Of a stretch of 64,000 nt of DNA, positions 1 through 6,800 are shown in pieces. Source of the stretch: Pararhizobium sp. A13 (GTDB lineage: Bacteria > Pseudomonadota > Alphaproteobacteria > Rhizobiales > Rhizobiaceae); assembly GCF_040126305.1 (NCBI RefSeq), contig NZ_CP149510.1, positions 4,041,001-4,105,000 on the forward strand, written 5' to 3'. The notes under the pieces are model-generated. The model saw only the letters and a program-made list of their open reading frames with translations, was not told the origin of the DNA and did not search any database. Each line of letters begins with the position of its first letter. Within the stretch, counting starts at the first letter, position 1. The position numbers and the translations under genes were made by a program.

Positions 1-1
1 C

Positions 2-106
2 ATCGTGCAGTTGCGGGGCGAGGTCATCAATCAGCGGGGAGAGACGGTAGCGATATGCGAGTATGCCAATATGATCCGCTGCAAACCTGCAGGAAGCGAC
101 GCATGA
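2..106 (+). CDS. MaoC-family dehydratase, C-terminal end only
   Basis: The window opens inside an open frame that encodes 34 residues ending in IRCKPAGSDA and stops at TGA 104-106. The tail has the beta-strand pattern of a hot-dog fold MaoC-like enoyl-CoA hydratase (QLRGEVINQRGETVAI). Its stop overlaps the ATG of the next MaoC-like gene as ATGA, so the two are translationally coupled. The pair probably forms a two-gene MaoC set acting on CoA thioesters. Only the C-terminus is visible, so substrate and full domain content cannot be judged. Confidence 0.6.
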   Translation: MVQLRGEVINQRGETVAICEYANMIRCKPAGSDA

Positions 107-570
107 GGCTCTCTGACGTTCACCCCGGAGGTACAAAGGCGACGATCGGCAGCGTGGCCTTCACCGCCGAAGACATCATCCGTTTCGCCGAAAAATTCGA
201 CCCGCAACCGTTCCATCTCGATGAGGAAGCGGCGCGGCAATCACTCTTCGGCGGCCTCTGCGCCTCCGGCTGGCACACCTGCGCTGGCTGGATGAAATGT
301 TTCGTGCCGTATTGGCTGGGCGAAATGAAACGGCTGGCGGCTGAGGGGATAGAGCCGCCGAAGCTCGGCCCCTCGCCCGGTTTCCGGGACATGCGCTGGC
401 TGCGGCCGGTCTTTGCCGGCGATGTGATCACCTATTCCGTCACCTTCGTTGCGGCCAAGGATCTGGAGTCGCGGTCGGGATGGCGGATCAACACCATCCT
501 GTGCGAAGGTGAGAACCAGAACGGCGAGGCCGTGATCCGGTTCGAAAGCAAAGTGATCGAGTTTCCCTGA
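103..570 (+). CDS. MaoC-like dehydratase (hot-dog fold)
   Basis: This encodes a 155-residue single hot-dog domain protein of the MaoC/R-specific enoyl-CoA hydratase family. The hydratase signature is visible as FAEKFDPQPFHLD near residues 29-41, with the conserved Asp and His, followed by the FGGLCASGWHT segment that lines the acyl tunnel. I chose ATG 103 rather than the upstream ATG at 55 because AGGAAG lies 6 nt before it, the protein then begins MRLSDVHPG as in relatives, and the ATG overlaps the stop of the preceding MaoC gene. It converges on apt with only 10 bp between stops. The physiological substrate is unknown. Confidence 0.85.
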   Translation: MRLSDVHPGGTKATIGSVAFTAEDIIRFAEKFDPQPFHLDEEAARQSLFGGLCASGWHTCAGWMKCFVPYWLGEMKRLAAEGIEPPKLGPSPGFRDMRWLRPVFAGDVITYSVTFVAAKDLESRSGWRINTILCEGENQNGEAVIRFESKVIEFP

Positions 571-580
571 CGGGCGAACT

Positions 581-1138
581 TCAGTGACCTTCAAACTCGA
601 TGAGCGTCAGCACCTTGACGCCCAGTGCTTCGAGTTTCTTGCGGCCGCCGAGTTCCGGCAGGTCGATGATGAAGCAGGCGGCGACGATGTCGGCGCCCAT
701 CTGCTGCAGCAGCTTGGTCGCGCCCTCTGCGGTGCCGCCGGTGGCAATCAGGTCATCGACCAGAATGACCTTGTCGCCCGGCTTGATGGCGTCGCGGTGC
801 ATCTCCATCTCGTCGATGCCGTATTCGAGACTGTAGGCGATGCGCACCGTATCATGCGGCAGCTTGCCCTTCTTGCGGATCGGCACGAACCCGGCCGACA
901 TCTGGTGCGCCATCGCGCCGCCCAGGATGAACCCGCGCGCCTCGACCCCGGCAACCTTGTCGATCTTCGTGCCGGCAAAGGGATGAACCAGTTCGTCGAT
1001 CGCCCGGCGAAACGCACGCGGATTGCCGAGAAGCGTGGTGATATCGCGGAACATGACGCCGGGTTTCGGGTAATCCGCGATGTTGCGGATGGAGGCGATC
1101 AGTTCCTGCTGGAGAGAAGAGCTCATGATGGAAGGCAT
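581..1138 (-). CDS. apt: adenine phosphoribosyltransferase
   Basis: Apt salvages adenine by condensing it with PRPP to give AMP in the cytoplasm. The type I PRTase signature [14 protein letters not shown] is visible at about residues 124-137, and the N-terminal [12 protein letters not shown] segment is typical of Apt. The length of 185 residues is normal (about 180). A second in-frame ATG at 1126 (MSSSLQQ) gives 181 residues and may be the real start, since neither ATG has a strong ribosome binding site. The gene is monocistronic and convergent with the MaoC gene. Adenine deaminase at the far end of the window belongs to the same salvage network but is not linked. Confidence 0.95.
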   Translation of the reverse strand: MPSIMSSSLQQELIASIRNIADYPKPGVMFRDITTLLGNPRAFRRAIDELVHPFAGTKIDKVAGVEARGFILGGAMAHQMSAGFVPIRKKGKLPHDTVRIAYSLEYGIDEMEMHRDAIKPGDKVILVDDLIATGGTAEGATKLLQQMGADIVAACFIIDLPELGGRKKLEALGVKVLTLIEFEGH

Positions 1139-1292
1139 GCCTTTGCGGACGTCTTAGGGAGACGAAGGCATAGCATCAAAGCCGGACATTTCTATAGTGG
1201 TTTCTTGGGCGACAGTCCGCCAGAGGCCGTTTCCAGCCGGCAGGCGCTGGAGCAGGACCGAATTTGCCGCCCTGCTCCCATGGCCGCCCGAT

Positions 1293-1703
1293 CTACTGTG
1301 CGGGCGCCGTTGTCTGTAATTTTTCCTGCACTTTCTTTGCAACTTCGGGATCGGTCTGCGCCGCGGTGATGATGGTCTTGTATTCCTCGAGCGACATGTC
1401 GGGCGATTTTTCGACCGCGTTGATCATCTGCTTGTTGGCCTCGTTCTGAAGCTTCTGTTTGGCCGTCGCGTCCTTTTCCGCACCGATCTTGGCGGCGTAA
1501 TCCTGCCGCACCTTGTCGACCTGCAGATAGGCGACGGCGAAGGCTTCGATCTTCTGGTCGCTGATGGCGGTGGGCGCTGTGCTCTGCATCGGCTGCGTGG
1601 CTTGCGGTTCAGAGGCCCCTTGGGCAAAAGCCGGCGAGTTGATGACGATCAGGCTCAGTGCGGCAGCGGTCAGCGCTGCCACCGGCATGTGGCGTTTAGT
1701 CAT
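1293..1703 (-). CDS. secreted DUF4168-type protein
   Basis: This encodes 136 residues with a clear Sec signal peptide (about 1-27, cleavage near AFAQG) followed by an alanine/glutamine-rich linker. A short helical domain comes next (ISDQKIEAFAVAYLQVDKV to the end) that matches DUF4168 in pattern. It is probably a small periplasmic helical protein of unknown role. The start is well supported by AAGGAAGG a few bases upstream of ATG 1703. The gene stands alone, with 154 bp to apt and 302 bp to the next gene upstream of it. DUF4168 is recognised by sequence feel only; a profile search would settle it. Confidence 0.75.
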   Translation of the reverse strand: MTKRHMPVAALTAAALSLIVINSPAFAQGASEPQATQPMQSTAPTAISDQKIEAFAVAYLQVDKVRQDYAAKIGAEKDATAKQKLQNEANKQMINAVEKSPDMSLEEYKTIITAAQTDPEVAKKVQEKLQTTAPAQ

Positions 1704-2005
1704 ATGCTTTCCTTCCTTTAGTCAGTCTCAAGGCAGCTTTTAGCCGCCTTTCCGGAGCGGATAACCCCGCAGCCAAGGTAAGGACGGATCGGGCGACAAT
1801 GTGACTACGACAAGGAAGGTTCAAGGCTATGTCGAGACAGGGCCGCCTGCGGCTTGCCTCTATTGCGATGGAGTAGGACGCCTGAAACGTGAACGCGACC
1901 TGCACAATCGAGGAACCATTCGACGGTATTTCCGGTTATAGTAGACGGCATTTCGCTTGCCGGACGAGCCCGAAGCGGAACGCCCAAAACGCAAGGAGGA
2001 GCATC
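1704..2005. other. 302-bp divergent intergenic region
   Basis: This lies between the divergent DUF4168 and DUF1059 genes. It contains the possible stress-type promoter described separately at 1912-1937 and the strong AAGGAGGA ribosome binding site at 1993-2000 for the DUF1059 gene. No further conserved structure was recognised. Confidence 0.5.
1912..1937 (+). promoter_or_regulatory. possible RpoE2/EcfG-type promoter
   Basis: GGAAC at 1912-1916 is followed after 19 nt by TT at 1936-1937, which fits the GGAAC-N18/19-TT pattern reported for the general-stress sigma factor RpoE2 (EcfG) of rhizobia. It lies about 70 nt before the DUF1059 start. The motif is short and could be chance. Confidence 0.4.
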
Positions 2006-2191
2006 ATGCGATTGTTTGAATGCGGGACCCTCGTGCCCGGCTGCGACTGGCACACTCGCGCCGACAGCGACGCCGAAGTCGTCCGCCGCGCCGTCGAGCA
2101 CATGCGCCAGGCACACGGCGAAACCCTGATCCGCGAAAACATGGTTGACAATATCAAGGCTCGCATCGTTGACGAAACGAAGGCAGCCTGA
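2006..2191 (+). CDS. DUF1059 small protein
   Basis: This 61-residue cytoplasmic protein begins MRLFECGTLVPGCDW and ends KARIVDETKAA, the pattern of DUF1059 proteins (two Cys near the N-terminus, then a conserved helix with EVVRRAVEHMRQAHG). The start at 2006 is fixed by AAGGAGGA at 1993-2000; longer in-frame starts upstream lack such a site. The function is unknown. A GGAAC-N19-TT motif upstream suggests control by a general-stress sigma factor (inference). Its stop lies 3 bp from the convergent cca stop. Confidence 0.8.
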   Translation: MRLFECGTLVPGCDWHTRADSDAEVVRRAVEHMRQAHGETLIRENMVDNIKARIVDETKAA

Positions 2192-2194
2192 CGT

Positions 2195-3445
2195 TCAGAC
2201 CATCGACTGAAGCCGGGCAGCAAGCGTTGCCCGGTCGGCATTGAAATTGCCTTCCACCCATTGATCCTCAAGCATCGCCAGAACTTCGCCGACCCGCGGC
2301 CCGGCGGGAATTCCGGCGGCGAGCACGTCGGCACCGGTTAAAGGAAATACCGGCTTCTGCCAGCTTTCCGTTCGCCCCAGTAATCCCCAAAGGCGTGCCG
2401 TTTCAGGGAGTTGAGCCGGATCGTTTTCCGCCTTTTGCCGCGAGGAGGCGAGAGCGAGCCTCAAGCTGGTATCGAGGCCGTTTGAACCATGCCGATAGAG
2501 CAGCCGGGCGAAAGCCGTATCCGCAATCACGGCCGGCAGACGCGGTGCTTTCGCCCACGCGGAGAGGAAGGCCGCTTCCGCTTTCGAAAGGCGCAGCCGT
2601 TTCGCCATCGCGTCCAGCCGCTCCGCATCCGGCGGCACGATGGCCGCGAGCCGCAGCAGGGGTTCGGGCTGCCAGCCGAATGCCTGCTCGGCGGCAATCA
2701 GGGCCGGGATGGCGTCGATGCCCCATTTGTCGCTTTCCGGCAGAATTTCGCTCAGGACGCCCGCCTGGCGCATCCACAACAGCGCCCGGCCGGGATCCCT
2801 GGCTGCCAGCAGTTTCTTCATCTCCGACCAGACTCGCTCCGCCGAAAGCGTCGCCAGCTTGGAGCGCGCCTGCGCACAGGCGCGAAGACCATCCGCGTCG
2901 GGGCGCCCCGAGCCATAGTGAGCGAAGAACCGAAAGAAGCGCAGCACGCGCAGATAGTCTTCCGCGACACGATCGGCGGCCTTGCCAATGAAGCGGATAT
3001 TGCGTTTTTCGATGTCGGCAAGCCCCCCGACGAGATCGATCACTTCCCCCTTGGCATTGGCATAGAGCGCATTGATCGTCAGATCCCGCCGCTCCGCATC
3101 AACTTTCCAATCCGTGCCGAAGGCCACCTCGGCGCGGCGGCCGTCAGTCTCGACATCGCGGCGCAGTGTCGTTACCTCGAACGGTGCGCCCTCGATCACC
3201 AGCGTCACCGTGCCATGATCGATGCCGGTCGGGACCGATTTGATGCCGGCTTTTTTGGCCCGGGCGATAACCTCGTCCGGCAGAAGCGTCGTTGCCATGT
3301 CGATATCGGCGACAGGAAGCCCCATCAGGCTGTTGCGCACGGCTCCGCCGACAACGCGGACCTCGCCGCCATCAGTATTGAGGAGATTGAAGACGCGCGT
3401 CAGCGCAGGCGCCGAAAACCAGGTTTCAGCGGCAACGGAGGTCAT
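2195..3445 (-). CDS. cca: CCA-adding tRNA nucleotidyltransferase / poly(A) polymerase family
   Basis: This class II nucleotidyltransferase of 416 residues probably adds or repairs the tRNA 3' CCA end. The nucleotidyltransferase core is visible: VVGGAVRN at 31-38, the catalytic DID at 47-49, RRDLTINA at 119-126 and the EDYLRVLRFFRF neck motif at about 162-173. No HD domain is apparent, and the length is normal for alphaproteobacterial enzymes. It is the last gene of a three-gene minus-strand operon; its ATG overlaps the NUDIX stop as ATGA (3442-3445). Poly(A) polymerase activity cannot be excluded from sequence alone, but the single family copy with this context is usually annotated as CCA transferase. 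Confidence 0.9.
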   Translation of the reverse strand: MTSVAAETWFSAPALTRVFNLLNTDGGEVRVVGGAVRNSLMGLPVADIDMATTLLPDEVIARAKKAGIKSVPTGIDHGTVTLVIEGAPFEVTTLRRDVETDGRRAEVAFGTDWKVDAERRDLTINALYANAKGEVIDLVGGLADIEKRNIRFIGKAADRVAEDYLRVLRFFRFFAHYGSGRPDADGLRACAQARSKLATLSAERVWSEMKKLLAARDPGRALLWMRQAGVLSEILPESDKWGIDAIPALIAAEQAFGWQPEPLLRLAAIVPPDAERLDAMAKRLRLSKAEAAFLSAWAKAPRLPAVIADTAFARLLYRHGSNGLDTSLRLALASSRQKAENDPAQLPETARLWGLLGRTESWQKPVFPLTGADVLAAGIPAGPRVGEVLAMLEDQWVEGNFNADRATLAARLQSMV

Positions 3446-4074
3446 GCATAAAGCCTTTCGTACAACATACGGACGATGCCGGCAGTAATGCCCCAGATGT
3501 TCCGGTCGCCATAGGGCATACGGTAGAAATGCCGCTCCGCGCCCTGCCAGGTGGCACGGCCGCGGCCGTGGTTTTCCGGGTTCATCAGAAACGACAGCGG
3601 CACTTCAAAGACGGCATCGACCTCTTGGGGATTTGGCACGAGATCGTAGCCCGGCTGGACGACCGCAAGAACCGGGGTGATGCGGAAACCGGACATCGCC
3701 ATGTAATACGGCAATCGGCCGACGGTCTCGACGAAACGCCGGTCAAGGCCGATCTCCTCTTCGGTTTCCCGCAACGCCGCGCGCTCCGGCGTATCGTCCT
3801 CGGGATCGATGGCGCCGCCGGGAAAGGCGACCTGACCGGAATGTTTGCGCATGGTTGCGGTGCGCTGGGTGAAGATGACGCGGGCTTCAGCACCGTCATC
3901 GATGACCGGCACGAGAACGGCGGCATCCTTGAGCTTCAGCGTTTCCAGATGGGGTATGACCTCCGGATTGAGCAGGAAGTCGCCATGCTCGCGCCAGGCG
4001 TCCTCGACCGGGCTACCGGATTGGCTGAGCGCTCTGCGGCGAAATTCACCGGCTGAAAACAGGACATTCGTCAT
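3442..4074 (-). CDS. NUDIX CoA pyrophosphatase-like hydrolase
   Basis: This is a 210-residue NUDIX hydrolase. The NUDIX box runs from GG at 86-87 to EIGL at about 110 and includes RETEEEIGL with the metal-binding glutamates. The segment VIFTQRTATMRKHSGQVAF just before it matches the NuCoA motif that distinguishes CoA and acyl-CoA pyrophosphatases, so the likely reaction is hydrolysis of CoA or its derivatives to phosphopantetheine and 3',5'-ADP. It sits in the middle of the DUF1285-NUDIX-cca operon, with 4-nt ATGA overlaps at both ends. CoA substrate is inferred from the motif, not shown. Confidence 0.88.
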   Translation of the reverse strand: MTNVLFSAGEFRRRALSQSGSPVEDAWREHGDFLLNPEVIPHLETLKLKDAAVLVPVIDDGAEARVIFTQRTATMRKHSGQVAFPGGAIDPEDDTPERAALRETEEEIGLDRRFVETVGRLPYYMAMSGFRITPVLAVVQPGYDLVPNPQEVDAVFEVPLSFLMNPENHGRGRATWQGAERHFYRMPYGDRNIWGITAGIVRMLYERLYA

Positions 4075-4694
4075 ATCGACAGCGCTTCCAGTTCATCGGC
4101 AGGCATGACCGCAAAAACCGCACCGCCGGAGCGGACGGCAAACATGTCGACCCCGTCGATCGTCTCCGTCTCGCCTAGTTCAACCAGATCATACATCACC
4201 GCACGCGAAACCAGCGCCTCCAACCGTCCGCGCACATGCAGATAGGGCTTCAATTCGCGGTTTTCGCCATGAATGACGAAGCGCAGTGCATGCTCCGGCC
4301 CTGCTTCGACAACGTCGCCGACATTGGTGCGGAAGGTCAGCACCTGCTCACCCTGTCGTTCCGTCCTATTCATCTCGACGGCGACGAAAGGCGCATCAGT
4401 GATGCGAATGCCTACTTTTTCCACAGGAGTTACGAGATAGGTCCTGCCGTCCTCGTCCTTGCGCAGGACCGTGGAAAACAGACGGACCAGCGGCTGCCGG
4501 CCGATCGGCGTGCCCATGTAAAACCATGTGCCGTCGGCGCGGATTTCCATGTCGATGTCGCCGCAAAAGGGCGGATTCCACCGGTCAACGGGTGGCAATC
4601 CCTTGTTTTGCCCGCCTGCCTGGCCGGCAGCGCGCGTGATCAGCGCCGCAAGGCCTGCCGCGTCGCCGCTCTGATGTATTTGGGCTTCCGCCAT
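4071..4694 (-). CDS. DUF1285 protein
   Basis: This 207-residue cytoplasmic protein is the first gene of the minus-strand operon with the NUDIX hydrolase and cca. It contains the DUF1285 pattern: PPVDRWNPPFCGDIDMEIRA early in the protein, followed by TWFYMGTPIGRQPLVRLFS and YLVTPVEKVGIRI. No catalytic motif or membrane segment is visible and the function is unknown. The ATGA overlap with the NUDIX gene implies coupled translation. The 165-bp gap to the divergent MoxR gene should hold both promoters. Confidence 0.8.
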   Translation of the reverse strand: MAEAQIHQSGDAAGLAALITRAAGQAGGQNKGLPPVDRWNPPFCGDIDMEIRADGTWFYMGTPIGRQPLVRLFSTVLRKDEDGRTYLVTPVEKVGIRITDAPFVAVEMNRTERQGEQVLTFRTNVGDVVEAGPEHALRFVIHGENRELKPYLHVRGRLEALVSRAVMYDLVELGETETIDGVDMFAVRSGGAVFAVMPADELEALSI

Positions 4695-4859
4695 CGTTCC
4701 GTCCCGTTTGGCCCTATTCTTGCGTATTATAGACCACTGGCTTCACGAGATAGTGCTTCGGCGGCGTCTTGTCAGCCACCGAGCGGAGCTTAGATTGAAA
4801 AACAGAGACGGAAAGAGCGCTTTTCGCGATTCGGTACCGTTGCCGGCCACTGGAGACAG

Positions 4860-5876
4860 ATGATGGGTGTGATGAAAACCACAGACGGCGCGGTTGATGA
4901 AAGGGCGATCATCGCCGCCGCGGAAAAGGCACTCGGCGAAATCGCCTTGATCCGCAAGGAAGTGGGCAAGGTGATCTTCGGCCAGGAAAGCGTTGTCGAA
5001 CAGACGCTGCTTGCCGTTCTCTCCGGCGGCCACGCGTTGCTGGTCGGCGTGCCTGGCCTTGCCAAGACCAAGCTGGTCTCTACACTCGGCACGGTGCTGG
5101 GGTTGAATTCCAGCCGCATCCAGTTCACCCCCGACCTGATGCCGTCCGATATTCTGGGCTCCGAAGTGATGGACCAGGACGAGAATGGCCGGAGGTCCTT
5201 CCGCTTCGTGCCCGGCCCGATCTTCACGCAATTGCTGATGGCCGACGAAATCAACCGCGCCAGCCCGCGCACGCAGTCGGCGCTCTTGCAGGCCATGCAG
5301 GAATATCACGTCACGGTCGCCGGCCGGCGCAACGACCTGCCGCAGCCCTTCCATGTGCTGGCGACCCAGAACCCGCTGGAGCAGGAAGGCACCTATCCGC
5401 TGCCGGAAGCCCAGCTCGACCGCTTCCTGATGCAGGTGGACGTCGGTTATCCGGAGCTTGCCGCCGAGCGGCAGATCCTGCTCGAAACCACCGGTGTGTA
5501 CGAGAACGAAGCCCGCGGCGTCATCGATGCCAGCCAGCTTCAAGGTATCCAGCACCTGATCCGGCAAATGCCGGTCAGCGAGAAGGTGGTCGACGCCATC
5601 CTGGCGCTGGTCCGCTCCGCCCGCCCCGGCAACGGCAATGCGACGACCGACAAGAATGTCGCCTGGGGGCCCGGTCCGCGCGCCGGCCAGTCGCTGATGC
5701 TCTGCGCCCGTGCCCGGGCGCTCTATGATGGCAGGCTCGCGCCCTCCATCGATGATATCATGGCGCTCGCCGAACCCGTTCTGCAGCACCGCATGGCGCT
5801 GACATTCGCGGCGCGGGCGGAAGGCATGTCGGTGCGTGACGTCATCACCGGCCTGGTCAAGCAAGCCAAGGGATAA
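4860..5876 (+). CDS. MoxR-family AAA+ ATPase
   Basis: This is the first gene of a four-gene operon. The 338-residue protein has the MoxR AAA_3 core: Walker A as GVPGLAKTK at 63-71, Walker B LLMADEINR at 125-133, sensor segment LATQNPLEQEGTYPLPEAQ and the C-terminal lid domain. MoxR ATPases act as chaperones that mature or insert VWA-domain partners, and the next three genes encode such partners. A second ATG at 4863 has better spacing (7 nt) from GGAG at 4852-4855 and may be the true start. Cytoplasmic ATPase function is well supported; the client protein is unknown. Confidence 0.93.
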   Translation: MMGVMKTTDGAVDERAIIAAAEKALGEIALIRKEVGKVIFGQESVVEQTLLAVLSGGHALLVGVPGLAKTKLVSTLGTVLGLNSSRIQFTPDLMPSDILGSEVMDQDENGRRSFRFVPGPIFTQLLMADEINRASPRTQSALLQAMQEYHVTVAGRRNDLPQPFHVLATQNPLEQEGTYPLPEAQLDRFLMQVDVGYPELAAERQILLETTGVYENEARGVIDASQLQGIQHLIRQMPVSEKVVDAILALVRSARPGNGNATTDKNVAWGPGPRAGQSLMLCARARALYDGRLAPSIDDIMALAEPVLQHRMALTFAARAEGMSVRDVITGLVKQAKG

Positions 5877-5879
5877 TGA

Positions 5880-6800
5880 ATGACGGCCATAGGGCACATC
5901 GTCGAGCCGACACCGTCCGGAGAGGTCCTGTCCCGCGCGCAGAGCCGCGCCCGGCTGATCCCGGACTGCATGGTCGAGGCCAAGCGCATCGCCAATACGG
6001 TGATCTCCGGCTGGCATGGGCGCCGCAAGCGCGGCATCGGCGAGAATTTCTGGCAGTTCCGGCCCTATAGCGACGGCGAAAGCCTGTCGCGCATCGACTG
6101 GCGCCGCTCGGCCCGCGACGACCATACCTATGTGCGCGACCGCGAATGGGAGGCCGCCCACACGATCTGGCTCTGGGCCGACCTCTCGCCCTCGATGATG
6201 TACAAGTCGAAATTCGGCACCGTTTCCAAGGAAAGCCGAGCGCTGGTGCTGATGCTGGCACTGGCCGAAATTCTCGCCCGCTCCGGCGAGCGCATCGGCT
6301 GTCCCGGTGTCATGGAGCCCGTCTCGGCCCGCAATGCCGCCGAGCGGCTGGCGGCGGCGTTGATGCACACGCCGCTCTCCGGCGGTCTCCCGCAGACGGG
6401 CATGATCCGCGCCGTGAGCGACCTTGTGCTGATCGGCGACTTTCTCGATCCCGCCAATACGATCATGGCGCGTCTCGGGCCGCTTGCCCGGCGCGGCATG
6501 CGCGGCCATATCGTCGAGATCGCCGATCCGGCGGAGGAGAGCTTTCCCTATGCCGGCCGCACCGAGTTCACCGACCCGGAAACCGGCGAAACACTGACCG
6601 CCGGCCGCGCCGAAATCGTCCGCGACGATTACCGCCGCGCCTATCTCGCCCGGCGCGACAGCCTCGGCGAGAGCTTGCGCCATCTCGGCTGGACCTTCAC
6701 GCCGCATCGAACCGACCACCTCGCCTCCGAAGCGCTGGTCGCGGTCCACATGTATCTCTCCGGCATGCCCGGGCGCGCCACCCATGGAGGCCAGTTGTGA
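5880..6800 (+). CDS. DUF58 protein of MoxR operon
   Basis: This 306-residue protein carries the DUF58 hallmark around residues 58-105 (FWQFRPYSDGESLSRIDWRR, then the VRDREW and WLWADLSPSM segments), leading into a VWA-like fold with the DxSxS metal-site pattern as DLSPS at 101-105. In MoxR operons, DUF58 proteins are the usual direct partner of the ATPase. The ATG follows the moxR stop by 3 nt, and the C-terminus overlaps the GTG start of the next gene by 4 nt. No transmembrane segment is obvious, so it probably works at the membrane face with the two downstream membrane proteins (inference). Confidence 0.88.
   Translation: MTAIGHIVEPTPSGEVLSRAQSRARLIPDCMVEAKRIANTVISGWHGRRKRGIGENFWQFRPYSDGESLSRIDWRRSARDDHTYVRDREWEAAHTIWLWADLSPSMMYKSKFGTVSKESRALVLMLALAEILARSGERIGCPGVMEPVSARNAAERLAAALMHTPLSGGLPQTGMIRAVSDLVLIGDFLDPANTIMARLGPLARRGMRGHIVEIADPAEESFPYAGRTEFTDPETGETLTAGRAEIVRDDYRRAYLARRDSLGESLRHLGWTFTPHRTDHLASEALVAVHMYLSGMPGRATHGGQL

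Noticed and set aside
4743..6785. 680-codon minus-strand open frame antisense to the MoxR and DUF58 genes
   Set aside because: It has no recognisable domain and repetitive Gly/Ala/Arg/His composition typical of GC-rich antisense frames. The plus-strand genes there are clear family members.
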